A stretch of DNA of 30,000 bases, taken from NCBI GenBank assembly GCA_012295275.1, contig CM022672.1, positions 17,439,894-17,469,893 on the forward strand, written 5' to 3'. The notes below the pieces were generated by a model. The model was not told the origin of the DNA. It worked only from the letters and a program-made list of their open reading frames with translations, and searched no databases. Positions within the stretch are counted from its first letter, which is position 1, and the number at the start of each line of letters is the position of its first letter. Both the position numbers and the translations under genes were made by a program. Shown piece by piece: positions 19,936 to 29,950 of this stretch. The stretch is from Chrysomallon squamiferum. Lineage: Eukaryota > Mollusca > Gastropoda > Neomphalida > Peltospiridae.

Positions 19936-20695
19936 ACACAATCGTTAATATATGCAATGCATGTATAAACTATGTATCAGAGAATCATTAAAAAAAATTG
20001 TTTTAAAAGTTACAGGAATCTGGTTTTCGTGAGCCAAAGGCAGACAGACAGTCAGACAGAGTGTCAACTTGACACAGAAACTTTCTGTACATTAAATTAA
20101 TTCGTATTCACACGTCACGCAGACACAGCTAATATCCCTGGTAATATTACACGGTAAACATATTGCGTGAGCGGAGTTCGCTGCAGTTATATTGTTAATG
20201 TCGTCTTTATTTCTGAATTAATAAGCTTAGCCCAGACAAACACAGGAAAAAAAAAAATATAATAATATATATATATATAGCATCTGTTTTGAAATGCCTT
20301 AAGACCCAAATGGCTCGACGACGTTCGCTTCATGTCATCCTAAATAAACTGCTTTTCTTTTCAAGTCGATAAATGCCAACAGCCCGAAATTAATACGGCG
20401 AATCTGAGAGAATGTGACGAAAACGTGTACATCACCGCTCGGCTTTTTTTTTTTCTGAGACGTTTCCATTGACTGACCAGCGACTGTCGAAGATAAATGT
20501 CAAGATTCTGATTTGCAACCTGCTTGTCTTCTTCTGCCCAGTTCCACTAATACTTGGTAAGGGTTTATTAATCCTAAGCGAGCCATTTGGATACACAGCA
20601 GTCTAGCAGTGAGTCTGTCTACGGGCAGGACCAGACTTCTTGTCTTTGAGAAAGTTAATTTCAGCTGTAATCTGTCGCACTTATCTGTAGAAGCA
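19936..20695. other. Unique sequence with possible splice-like signals
   Basis: A TA-rich tract lies at 20258-20279. At 20523-20541 a long pyrimidine tract ends in CCCAG, and a donor-like TTG|GTAAGG follows 15 bp later (20542-20556 would be the exon). No coding context is available to support it. The rest is unique with moderate CpG content. Confidence 0.35.
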
Positions 20696-21770
20696 ATTGT
20701 AGTAGCATTTGTAGCAATGGTGGTGGTGATAGTGGTTGTATTAGTAGAGATAGTAGTAGTAGTAGTGATGTTAGTGGTTGTATTATAGCAGTAGTAGTAG
20801 TAGCATTTGTAGCAATGGTGGTGGTGATAGTGGTTGTATTAGTAGAGGTAGTAGTAGTAGTAGTGATGTTAGTGGTTGTATTATAGAGATAGCAGTAGTA
20901 ATAGTAGCATTTGCAGCAATGGTGGTGGTGATAGTGGTTGTATTAGTAGAGGTAGTAGTAGTGATGTTAATGGTTGTATTATAGAGATAGTAGTAGTGAC
21001 GGTAGTGGATATTATAGAGCTAGTAGTAGTAGAGATGATAGTGTATATTATAGAGGTAGTAGTAATAGTAGTGATGGTAGTGGTTGTATTATAGAGGTAG
21101 TAGTAGTAGTAGTGATGGTAACGGGTATATTATAGAGGTAGTAGTAGTAGTAGTGATGCTAGTGGTTGTATTATAGCAGTAGTAGTAGTAGCATTTGTAG
21201 CAATGGTGGTGGTGATAGTGGTTGTATTAGTAGAGGTAGTAGTAGTAGTAGTGATGTTAGTGGTTGTATTATAGAGATAGCAGTAGTAATAGTAGCATTT
21301 GCAGCAATGGTGGTGGTGATAGTGGTTGTATTAGTAGAGGTAGTAGTAGTGATGTTAATGGTTGTATTATAGAGGTAGTAGTAGTAGTGACGGTAGTGGA
21401 TATTATAGAGCTAGTAGTAGTAGAGATGATAGTGTATATTATAGAGGTAGTAATAATAGTAGTGATGGTAGTGGTTGTATTATAGAGGTAGTAGTAGTAG
21501 TAGTGATGGTAACGGGTATATTATAGAGGTAGTAGTAGTAGTGATGCTAGTGGTTGTATTATAGAGATAGCAGTAGTAGTAGCAGTAGTAATAGTAACAG
21601 AAGTAGTAGGTTTAGCTGGTAGAAGTGCCGCTACTAACAGAAGTTGCAGTAGTAGTGGTGGTTATGGGTGTAGTGATTGTTGTGGAAGCGGTAATTTTGG
21701 TGGTTGTAGTAGTAGTTGTTGGAATAGTGGAACCATTAGCAGTAGAAATGGTAGTTGTAGTAAATAAATG
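20696..21770. repeat. Hierarchical AGT-rich minisatellite with two ~388-bp copies
   Basis: The basic unit is about 33-41 bp: AGT repeats, GATG, then TAGTGGTTGTATTATAG. Larger units of roughly 95 bp add a GCATTTGTAGCAATGGTGG segment, seen near 20704, 20802, 20907, 21190 and 21295. About 20763-21150 and 21151-21538 are near-identical copies. They are offset by 388 bp, becoming 391 after a 3-bp AGT insertion, with only a few substitutions. A diverged tail continues to about 21770. The open frames (Ser/Gly/Cys or Val-rich), including two identical 68-codon frames, are repeat translations. Confidence 0.93.
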
Positions 21771-21824
21771 AACAAACGAACAGACAAAAACAAAAACGAG
21801 CTAACAAACAAACAAACAAACAAA

Positions 21825-21871
<47 letters not shown>

Positions 21872-21962
21872 ACAAATAAATAAATAAATAAACAAAATAA
21901 ACACACAAACCCGAAAATTGATGAAAAAAAAAAAAAAAACATTAAAAAAAAAAAAAAAAAAC
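21771..21962. repeat. (AAAC)n-(AAAT)n array and two poly-A runs
   Basis: AAAC units, then AAAT units (about 21822-21898), then A runs at about 21924-21939 and 21944-21960. The minus-strand Phe/Leu/Ile/Tyr ORFs are artefacts. Confidence 0.95.
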
Positions 21963-22103
21963 AAACACAATTAAGAATAAGAGATTAGGTTTCTGACCAA
22001 AATACCGTCTCATTATTTTATTAACGATTGCGACAAAGAAAAAAAAAGTTACAGACTGCAGTGCGTTGAATTTTTGTCACTCCGTAATGTGTGGCCGTAA
22101 TGA

Positions 22104-22229
22104 TTTTCAGAACAAGCCAGCAGCTTTACTAAGGCTGTGCTGCACAGTAATTACGATCCTGTTCTGGAAGAAAACATGATATTTCACACCAATGCGGCTT
22201 CGGCAACGGTCTTTAAGGCTCCGTCTTAA
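22104..22229 (+). other. Possible exon or decayed coding fragment, unrecognised
   Basis: A 41-codon open frame lies between TGA (22101) and TAA (22227-22229). Its translation has balanced, protein-like composition, for example TKAVLHSNYDPVLEENMIF. An acceptor-like TTTTCAG ends at 22110 and a strong donor-like AAG|GTAAGG starts at 22256, but the in-frame stop lies before that donor. It would therefore fit a terminal exon or a non-coding exon better than an internal coding one. The surrounding 22050-22270 is higher in complexity and CpG than its flanks. A conserved non-coding element is an equal alternative. Confidence 0.22.
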
Positions 22230-22485
22230 CGCAGAATGAATTCCAGGCAGTTAAGGTAAGGCGATTACGTTTGAAGGTGCATTGTGAAAGAATGGTGAAC
22301 AATTAATCATGATAACACGTTTTTGGAAATAATTCTTGTCTTGTTAGTTCTGCGTCTACCGAATCAATGGAGTTTTTCGTATTGATTTTTCACTCTTTGT
22401 GCCTATTTTTACTTCCCACAACAAAACAGAATTACATCGTCATTGAAAATGTGTGTCTGTTTATTTATCTGAGTGTAAGCATATG
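22230..22485. other. Unique spacer
   Basis: No supported feature apart from the donor-like site at 22256. Confidence 0.4.
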
Positions 22486-22487
22486 CA

Positions 22488-22537
<50 letters not shown>

Positions 22538-22740
22538 ATTGTATGTACATATGCATATATGTATGCATCTGTGTGTATGCATGTATGAATGTATGTATGA
22601 ATGTGTGTATGTATGTAAATATGATAAGTATTTATGCATGTATGTATATGTGTATGTATGTCTGTATGTATGTATGTATGTATGTTTCTCTGTATGCCTG
22701 TATTTATGCATGTATGTATGTATATATGTTTGTGTGTCAT
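22486..22740. repeat. (GT)n-(TA)n-(TGTA)n compound microsatellite
   Basis: A GT run to about 22505, a TA run to about 22527, then interrupted TGTA/ATGT units to 22740. All ORFs of 69 to 106 codons across it are repeat translations on both strands. Confidence 0.95.
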
Positions 22741-23054
22741 CAACATAAAAAAAAAAAGGTTTTCTTCTCTTAATCTTAGTTTCTTGTTTCGTCAGTTATT
22801 CGATATTTTCGTTCGAATTTCGGTCACTGCATACTTCGGATTTCATTAGAACAATCTGAGACACGAAATTGCGTAAAAGAAATGTCAGGCAGGCTCACTA
22901 ATGACAATCCGATACAAGTGTTTAAATACGACATTTCTCTCAAATCACAACCAGTGTCACGCATAAAGAAAGTTTCCATCGACGTTTTTATGGTTTTACG
23001 AACTAATTAATTTTGACGGACTCGCATAACGAAAGGAATGTGAAAAGGGAGAAA
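22741..23054. other. Unique spacer
   Basis: A short A run at about 22747-22757, then unique sequence with a few CpGs. Nothing else is seen. Confidence 0.4.
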
Positions 23055-23492
<438 letters not shown>

Positions 23493-23547
23493 TCAGCTGA
23501 AGGGTTTCCCTTCGCCAAAGCTGACACTTCGTACTTTAATTTTACCT
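23493..23547 (+). other. Candidate 51-bp exon overlapping a hairpin
   Basis: An acceptor-like ATTCTTTCAG ends at 23496 and a donor-like CCT|GTAAGG begins at 23548. The 51 bp between are open in two frames, giving LKGFPSPKLTLRTLILP in phase 0. The same segment forms a hairpin: TCAGCTGAAGGG (23493-23504) pairs with CCCTTC (23508-23513) and AGCTGA (23519-23524), with a five-base bulge. Either reading may be coincidental; no family is recognised. Confidence 0.18.
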
Positions 23548-23981
23548 GTAAGGCTTAACTTTTCCCCTGCTGTTTCGAATACTTACGACAGTTTAAAGAC
23601 ACAAGATGGATTGTTACACACGACTTTGTTCTACATTCAGCTGACACATTATTTTTACATTCATTCCAAATCATATTAATTGTCTTTCATCATTAAGTCT
23701 CACATTTCTGTCTAATCAGATCTTGTTTCATTTGTCCCAGATTAAATCAATTCCTTTTCTTTGTTAAGCCTCGCATTTTCACTGTGACACATTAACACAA
23801 AAAAAAAAGAAAGAGAGAGGAGAGAAGTAACAGTAGCCATGTAGCAGTTTAGAAGTAGCTTGGCCTATTTTTTGAAACAATAGAGAAAAAAAAAAACAAC
23901 AACAAATAACTGTTCTATTTTGAAACACTATCCCAAAACTGTTGTCCTAGATTTTTTTGCAATTTATTTTTGTTCATTTGA
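23548..23981. other. AT-rich unique spacer
   Basis: Contains short A/G tracts near 23797-23825 and 23885-23905. No gene is recognised. Confidence 0.4.
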
Positions 23982-24113
23982 GAAGTAGAACACCGCAGCG
24001 AAATTGAACGATTGCGCAGAACTCCGCAGGCCAAAACAATTTATCGAAATCTAAGCGAATTCCAAAGATGGACATCTTGCGTCAAGCCCGATCTATTTTT
24101 AGGACGTCATTAG
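23982..24113 (+). other. Open, protein-like fragment, possible exon
   Basis: The frame is open for 43 codons after TGA at 23979-23981 and ends at TAG 24111-24113. The translation is rich in charged and polar residues (for example RSEIERLRRTPQAKTIYRN, then LSEFQRW). That is unusual for chance frames in this AT-rich window, which are dominated by Phe, Ile, Leu, Tyr and Lys. There is no start codon, and a T-rich tract ending in GAG just upstream could serve as an acceptor, so a terminal exon or a transposon relic is possible. The family is not recognised. Confidence 0.25.
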
Positions 24114-24590
24114 AGATATTTAGCAACAATTCCGGTATTTACACTGGCCGTGGTCTTGATAGTGAGGGAATATAATTTGTTTGTGTAGATCGAAGGCGCC
24201 ACTTCGCATTAACTGTCAAAACAGTATGTCATTATTTACTAATCCTTTTCGACTCTAATGGGTCAGTCACTTCGAGGAGATGTTTTCACAGTATCAGACC
24301 TGTGGTAAATACGTTACATAGACGTTGTGAAATGTTAAATCAGAATCTGGGAATATTGCTGATTGGAAAAAATATGGAAATCAATTTGGTTTTTTAATTC
24401 AGTAGTTTATAATCATAGTTCTGTTACATTGATACCTTTAAAATATATACATGTTATAAGTAATTTTTAAGCAAGGAAAATTGTGTACGGAAAGATTAAA
24501 ATATTTATCCATTTTCGTTTCAAATTATGAAATACATGATATACAGTTTCAAATTACTGGTAAAATGTGAAAGTACATAGAAACCCTTAT
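24114..24590. other. Unique spacer
   Basis: The first 150 bp have raised complexity with CpGs; the rest is AT-rich. No gene is recognised. Confidence 0.4.
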
Positions 24591-24595
24591 ATATA

Positions 24596-24646
<51 letters not shown>

Positions 24647-24684
24647 TTTGATTATATATGTATATGTATAAATCAAAGTAATAA
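24591..24684. repeat. (ATT)n array ending in a 14-bp inverted repeat
   Basis: ATT units fill about 24597-24645. The last units form the left arm TTATTACTTTGATT (24640-24653), which is the exact reverse complement of AATCAAAGTAATAA (24671-24684) across a 17-base TA-rich loop. Confidence 0.9.
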
Positions 24685-25214
24685 CAAAAATTCCAACATT
24701 AAATAATCATACATAAATCATATTTGCAAAGGGAAAAAAAATATTAAGTAATATCTCCTTGAAGTATTTTCCATTCATTCACAACGACATTCTCAGTTTT
24801 TAACAATGCCATTATTTCCCCACTGTGCATGTTCTCTGTTTCCTTTGTCAAAACGTACTTACTGGTTTCTGTTGTTTACATAAGAATGGAAAAACTTCAG
24901 TTAAAAGTATCGAATTATCGCTAAACAATGAACGTGCACTCATACCGTTTAGTGCCTACGTTATTTCGGGTTGTGGACGTGAAAAAACTGACTGAATATA
25001 TTGCACTGACTGTTACTTAGCACACAGTTTAATGAAACATTTATAAGCCAATTAGCTTTTTGGTTTCAAAAATAAAATAATAATAACAGTACAGAAAGTA
25101 ACGTATCAGTTTTATCGTTTGAAAATACACTTGGGAAATAACGCAAGAATTTTTTATTTTCAAGGAAACGATATCGTACTTTTTAAAAGATGTCTAGCTT
25201 GCTTGTTTTGTTAT
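24685..25214. other. AT-rich unique spacer
   Basis: No supported feature. Confidence 0.4.
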
Positions 25215-25311
25215 TTTTCTAAGTAGCATTTATTTTATTTATTTTATTTTATTTATTTATTTATTTATTTAGTATTATTATTTTATTAATATTATTATTT
25301 TATTAATTTAT

Positions 25312-25350
<39 letters not shown>

Positions 25351-25470
25351 TTATTATTATTATTCTTATTAATATTTATTTAATTTATTTTATTTTATTT
25401 TATTTTATTTTATTTTATTTTATTTTATTTTATTATATTATTATTATTTTATATTTTTTTTTTTTGCGGG
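25215..25470. repeat. (ATTT)n/(ATT)n/(TTTTA)n low-complexity region
   Basis: ATTT units (about 25228-25272), ATT units (about 25300-25375), then about nine TTTTA units (25384-25432) and a T run near 25449. Confidence 0.93.
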
Positions 25471-25683
25471 GTTCTTCCTTGTTGTTGGTTATTATCCTAT
25501 TTTATTTATTTTTTATTTTTTTTTAGGCTTTATTTGTTTGAGTTATTGTTTGGATTTGTTCGTTCATTTGTTTTATGACTGAAACTTTTTAAGACTTGAC
25601 ATTTAGATTATTAATGCAGCAATAAATCATTGTAAAGAATAACAATTCAGCCTAAGGTTTACCATTCGCTTCTAAAAAAAAAA
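25471..25683. other. T-rich unique spacer
   Basis: No supported feature. Confidence 0.4.
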
Positions 25684-25754
25684 ATCATATACATCATCAT
25701 TATCATCATCATCATCATCATCATCATCATTATTAGTAGTATTATTATTATTTT
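25684..25754. repeat. (ATC)n microsatellite ending in ATT/AGT units
   Basis: ATC units (about 25687-25729) followed by TTA/GTA units. Confidence 0.93.
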
Positions 25755-26021
25755 GAATGTTTCAAACCTCATTCTTTCTTTTAGTATTTATTGTTATCTT
25801 ATTTGATCACTTTTTCAAAACATGTCGAGGTTTTGTTCTATCAACAGATTACTGCTTGCGTGGAGGTTTACAAATTAAAGTACATTAGGCGGAGAAAAAA
25901 AGAGAAAAAAAAGGATAAAAAAAGAACATTAAATATTAGTCTTCTGAAACGACGACGTCATTCTTCATTGCGCTATAATTGAACATTACCGACGGGTGCT
26001 AATAAAATCGTTGCGTGGATT

Positions 26022-26291
26022 CTGTGATGTCACAAAATGGCAGACCCTTTATTGATTCTAGCGAGCGGCAGAAGTGATAATGGCGGAATGACGTCGAGGA
26101 AAGTGAAACTATGTCTGTCTGTGCGTCACCCAGAAATCCCGTTTCTCTGCTACTGTTTCCCTTTCCGGTTGATTTATACATGTTCTCGCGGTTTGTGTCG
26201 TATTCAGCATTGTACAGACTGCGTTAGAAAAAAAAAAAGGTACAACAGATCAGAAATTTTTCAAGTCAGTAGGTGTACTATAGGAAGTTAA
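26022..26291 (+). other. CRE-like site and ORF starting MADPLL
   Basis: TGATGTCA lies at about 26024-26031. Immediately downstream is AAAATGGC with an ATG at 26037, which opens an 84-codon frame beginning MADPLLILASGRSDNGGMTS. A second CRE-like TGACGTC follows at about 26089. The arrangement (TGATGTCA, TGACGTC, AAAATGGC) resembles that at 18.49-18.54 kb. The central part is Cys/Phe-rich and not recognised. It may be a promoter-like element, a transposon-derived segment or a small first exon. A 60-codon minus frame overlaps. Confidence 0.22.
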
Positions 26292-26328
26292 AAAGAAGAG
26301 AGAAATATATAAAAGAAAACAAAAATGT

Positions 26329-26370
26329 GATAAAGGGGGAAGAAAAAAAGAAGAAGAAGAATAAGGAACA
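26329..26370. repeat. A/G-rich low-complexity tract
   Basis: GGGGGAAGAAAAAAAG-type and AAGAAG units. It produces a Lys/Glu-rich plus frame and a Phe/Ser-rich minus frame. Confidence 0.8.
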
Positions 26371-26412
26371 AATGAAAGAAAGAAATTGTCATTCCCAAAA
26401 TATTCAGTATTT

Positions 26413-26439
26413 GATCTTTCATTTCCGAAATGAAAGATC
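26413..26439. repeat. 27-bp palindrome (13-bp arms, 1-bp centre)
   Basis: GATCTTTCATTTC (26413-26425) and GAAATGAAAGATC (26427-26439) are exact reverse complements around a single C. It is not part of a simple repeat, so it is very unlikely by chance in 30 kb. As RNA it could fold into a hairpin with a few-base loop; as DNA it could bind a dimeric protein. Function is unknown. Confidence 0.7.
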
Positions 26440-26930
26440 GAAGTCACTGCTTGCTTCGTTTAGCTGTCTTCACTCAGACTCTTGTTACGTCTGTTAGACA
26501 ACGCCTGTGGCTGAGTTATAAGTGCGTTATTATTTTCGAATTCATTAACTTCTCAAAGGACTGCGGTTTTTGTTGAACAGCCCTTAGACTGCCTCGGGTG
26601 CCGCAGGTCGCAGGATCAATTCATATCGAGTTTCAAGCGGTGTTCCCCGATTTGGCTATCAAGCGAATTGGTCGCGATGATGGTCAGAGGGGTGACTGAA
26701 AATCGTGACGAAAAGCATTTGCAGTCAGGTGAAGGAGAAGTGGCAGGAATCCACATTTGAGATGTTTTTGTAAGTAATTCTACTGCTGAAAGTTCTAATG
26801 CGCGATTAAATGCATGAACGTTTAACGACGTATTCAAATGTTTAACAGTGTTTAAGTATCGGTTATTGATTTCCATTGCGATGATCGACTGAGAGAGGAA
26901 AGCAGTTGTCGCCATTCGCTGAGTTATTAT
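26440..26930. other. High-complexity island with an open 99-codon minus-strand frame
   Basis: The minus-strand frame 26616-26915 begins MATTAFLSQSIIAMEINNRY and stays open for 99 codons, the longest frame in the window outside repeat arrays except for 104 codons at 19.2 kb. Composition is mixed, with no recognised domain. On the plus strand, GTAAGT occurs at about 26771. At 26505-26616 a box-A-like GTGGCTGAGTTATAAG and a weak box-B-like GGTCGCAGGATCAATTC are suggestive of a degenerate tRNA-derived SINE but do not match well. Conserved non-coding DNA is an alternative. Confidence 0.2.
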
Positions 26931-27740
26931 TCATCGAGTATCATAAAAATGTGTATGTGTACCCTCCCATGCACAGGAAAGCTTGTCAACAGAGTTGTCT
27001 TTTAACTGATAAATACCCGCAGTTGATTTTTTCTCTTTAATTAAATATTTTTATGGTTATGAAGAAGAAAAATGAAGTGGTAGGAACAGAGAAAGTAAGA
27101 TGTTGATGAAGGCAGAGACAGTGTCAGTGTTAACTTACACTTCTAAGCAGAGATTTTTAGGTCAAGAGATGAGACAACTTATATCTGAGGAATAATCTGG
27201 CTTCTAATCAAACATAAATAATACAGACACTTGCTCACCTACCTAAAGTTTCTACTTTTGGGGATTTGTGAAATTATATACCGTTTTGTCGTCAAAGCCT
27301 TTAATATGTGAACTAAATTAGTGTTAGGAATATTGAAGATAGAGAGAAGATTTCATACACATCTTCTCCGTTTAGCCATTTATCCTGAAGTTGACGGCTT
27401 TGTTTTTGAGTATCTGCAGATCAAATGTAAAATGGTTAACTGTTAGGCACCAAGATTGTTATCTTTTCTGAAGCGTTATTCCTTTCTTTTAGTCATGACG
27501 TTAATAATTTGCAATTTTTAGTTCCAGTAATTAAAATATTAATTGTTTGTATGTATACTTATTATATAGAAAGATGCTTATAAGGAAGCAACACTACTGG
27601 TCTAACTCTAAATTTTGTTTTAGTTTCTTTTGGGTCTTGGTAATTCATTGCTAAATGACAAGAACCATGAATATCATTCACAACCATTTCTTTACCAATT
27701 ATCAAGGAGTTAATATCACAAAGAAGACAACCAGGAACGT
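26931..27740. other. AT-rich unique spacer
   Basis: No recognised gene. Short ORFs on the minus strand (from 27562) are ordinary chance frames. Confidence 0.4.
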
Positions 27741-27910
27741 CAATAAACGAAAGAACGAACAAATTGAATAATGAACAAAACTGCTAGAAAACAATTCAAG
27801 CAAACAACCACAACAACCTGCAAACAACCAATCATCCAGCGAAAAAACAACTGTAATTTCAGTGTCCAAATCAATCAGCAAACAGACCAACAACCAAATA
27901 AATAAATAAC
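27741..27910. repeat. A/C-rich degenerate CAAC/GAAC low-complexity region
   Basis: The + strand is dominated by A and C in degenerate AACAA, CAACC and GAAC words, ending in AAAT units (about 27895-27908). Confidence 0.6.
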
Positions 27911-27929
27911 TAAATATTATGTATCGGAT

Positions 27930-28390
27930 CCAGCAAACGGGATCGGCTTTGTTTTATATCGTTTTACTCGCGGTGGGTGGAACACAAGCTGATGGCGCTT
28001 CGACTCGTCTGTGAATTGTTTGTCATTTGTTATCAGCAGCCACTACAGTGACCCGGAGCGCAATGTGCTTTGAAGCTGAATGTCAGCGGCTGGATCCGCA
28101 CTGATGTATGCTGCTGATACTGCCGTAAAGGATTATATTTCACACTTTCCTTCGGTTTTCATTAGCTTCGTATTTGCATGGCCTTGGACGTTCGGCTATT
28201 TGTAACATATTTATTTTGGTCGCTCGTGGTTGAGCAGGTTCTTGGATCGCACTGCCTCAACGCTTCGTCCAAAACATTTTATTTTTTCAATGGCAGAGCT
28301 CGAACATCGCAGAATGGTATCGAATCCTCTCTAAAAATCACAGCTGTGTACCAGTTTCTCGCCAAAATGTATCATTTTTTTTTTTCCTAA
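27930..28390 (+). other. CpG-containing island with ORF having a signal-peptide-like start
   Basis: The island 27930-28360 is the most G+C- and CpG-rich stretch in the last 5 kb. An ATG at 28178 (context TTTGCATGG) opens a 70-codon frame to 28390. The first 24 residues look like a secretory signal: a basic/acidic start (MALDVR), a hydrophobic core (LFVTYLFWSLVV) and a polar end (EQVLGS) before HCLNASS, which contains an N-glycosylation sequon. The final third is generic. GAGCAG|GTTCTT within the signal could be a weak donor, making this a first exon of a secreted or membrane protein. No family is recognised, no TATA box is evident on this strand, and chance is possible. Confidence 0.28.
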
Positions 28391-29130
28391 AGAGAATATT
28401 GTCTCTGTTCTGTATTTAATCTTTCAGCTGAGGCTGTTTCTCGGTCCAACTTGTTTATCAAAGGTCATAATAAATGTGCTTTCCTGCCCAAGGTATGCAG
28501 CACATACGTAAAAAGAAATTCTTGCTTTTAATAGTAAAAGAAAGTAGACAGTCGCTTGGCTGGACAAATTTTCTTCTCTTATTTATTGTATATACTCGTT
28601 CACGAGATGACGATATATTTATAACTAACTGCATATTGCTAAATGTATTGAATCTATCGTTAAATAAAGCATTCTTCCTTCCTCTAATTAATCTTTACAA
28701 AAAATGTATTGAAGAGATAATCATATTCCTGAACTGTATCAGCGCTGAAAAGACGTTCTTCGTAACAGACTGTTCCGACTAGCACATAGAATACTTCCAC
28801 TGTTATCTTTATAATTTAATAGTTTCCATGCTCAGTCTGTTTCTATTTAAGTAATGTTATCTAACTGATTCATAATATTATAAAGATACAATTAGATTTC
28901 AACTTCGCAACATCTTCTGTACAATTAACAAGACATTATCCCAAAATAAGCATCGTCATACGCAATCACTTCGCAATCTTTTCTCTTCTGTCTGATACGT
29001 TTCTGAGGAAATTACGACGAATTGGTATAATTAGAAAACAAACTGCCAAATGAGGAAGTCTCTTGTTCGCCGGTTTTAAAACGTAGACGTATGAAGTGGA
29101 ATGTTTCAGGATCAATCCTCTTGAGAGCAC
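28391..29130. other. AT-rich region with one strong donor-like site
   Basis: CCCAAG|GTATGC lies at 28487-28498 and resembles a good 5' splice site, but the frame from 28178 is already closed before it. A 102-codon plus frame (28474-28782) is Ile/Leu/Phe/Asn-rich and not recognised. Confidence 0.35.
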
Positions 29131-29195
29131 CATTAATTTTTTTTTTTTTTAAATTGTTATTATTATTTTTTTTATAATTATTATTTGATTTCTTA
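29131..29195. repeat. T-rich and ATT low-complexity tract
   Basis: T runs with ATT units. No other feature. Confidence 0.85.
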
Positions 29196-29900
29196 TAAAA
29201 TATAATTGATATAATCTTTTACAAAAATTTATCGAATATTATCTTTTACAGATTTAAGTTGGGTTACATAGACAGTAAGATATATCACTGATTTATTGCC
29301 AACAGAAATATCACGATTTTATTGAATTACCTTTTAGGTATCTTCATTTTTATTTATTAACATTCAAGTTTTAATGTTCGACATAGATTTATTTGTCTTT
29401 AAACCAGTTTAGATATTTGTTCTTACTCCATCTGTTCTTACTCGATCGTAATTAGCACAGCTTTGTGTAGATCTGGTAATATTCTGCAAAAGCACAAATG
29501 TAGATTATACACCTACCTAACAATTATTACAGGTTAAAATTTCCAAAAGTAATTTTCTACTGAGGTGGCTTAAATAACGAAACATTGCTTACAAAAATAT
29601 ACTCAAGATTTTTACGTATCTGTTCATTTTCAAGTGACTGCTCGATATATAAACCAATATGTGTGACAACGCTCTTTTCATTTTCCTACCCTAGGTCATT
29701 TTCCCACTCCAACAGTTCAATACGAATAAGAGTACACTGTTGATTTACCCATCCAAGTTTATTTTCAGGTGATAGCTCAATGAATGTAATCAATGCAAGA
29801 AGCGAGATAGTGTTGATTTACTCTTTGCAGTTCGACTTCAGTTCCAACTCGATGTATATGTACTGTTGATTTGCCCATTACAATTCATTTTCTTCTTTAA
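29196..29900. other. AT-rich unique spacer
   Basis: No supported coding, RNA or mobile feature. Confidence 0.4.
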
Positions 29901-29913
29901 AATGTATGTATGT

Positions 29914-29950
<37 letters not shown>

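Noticed and set aside
20778-21485. Duplicated Ser/Gly/Cys-rich ORFs
   Set aside because: Identical translations only reflect the 388-bp DNA duplication; other frames over the same DNA are equally open and Val-rich.
21662-21970. 102-codon minus ORF rich in Phe/Leu/Tyr/Ile
   Set aside because: It derives from AAAT/AAAC units and poly-A.
22409-22773. Several 70-106 codon ORFs on both strands
   Set aside because: All are translations of the GT/TA/TGTA microsatellite.
26503-26616. Possible tRNA-derived SINE (box A-like GTGGCTGAGTTATAAG, box B-like GGTCGCAGGATCAATTC)
   Set aside because: Box B is a poor match to GGTTCRANNCC, the spacing is too large for a tRNA promoter, and no tail or target duplication was found. 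I mention it only as a weak possibility.
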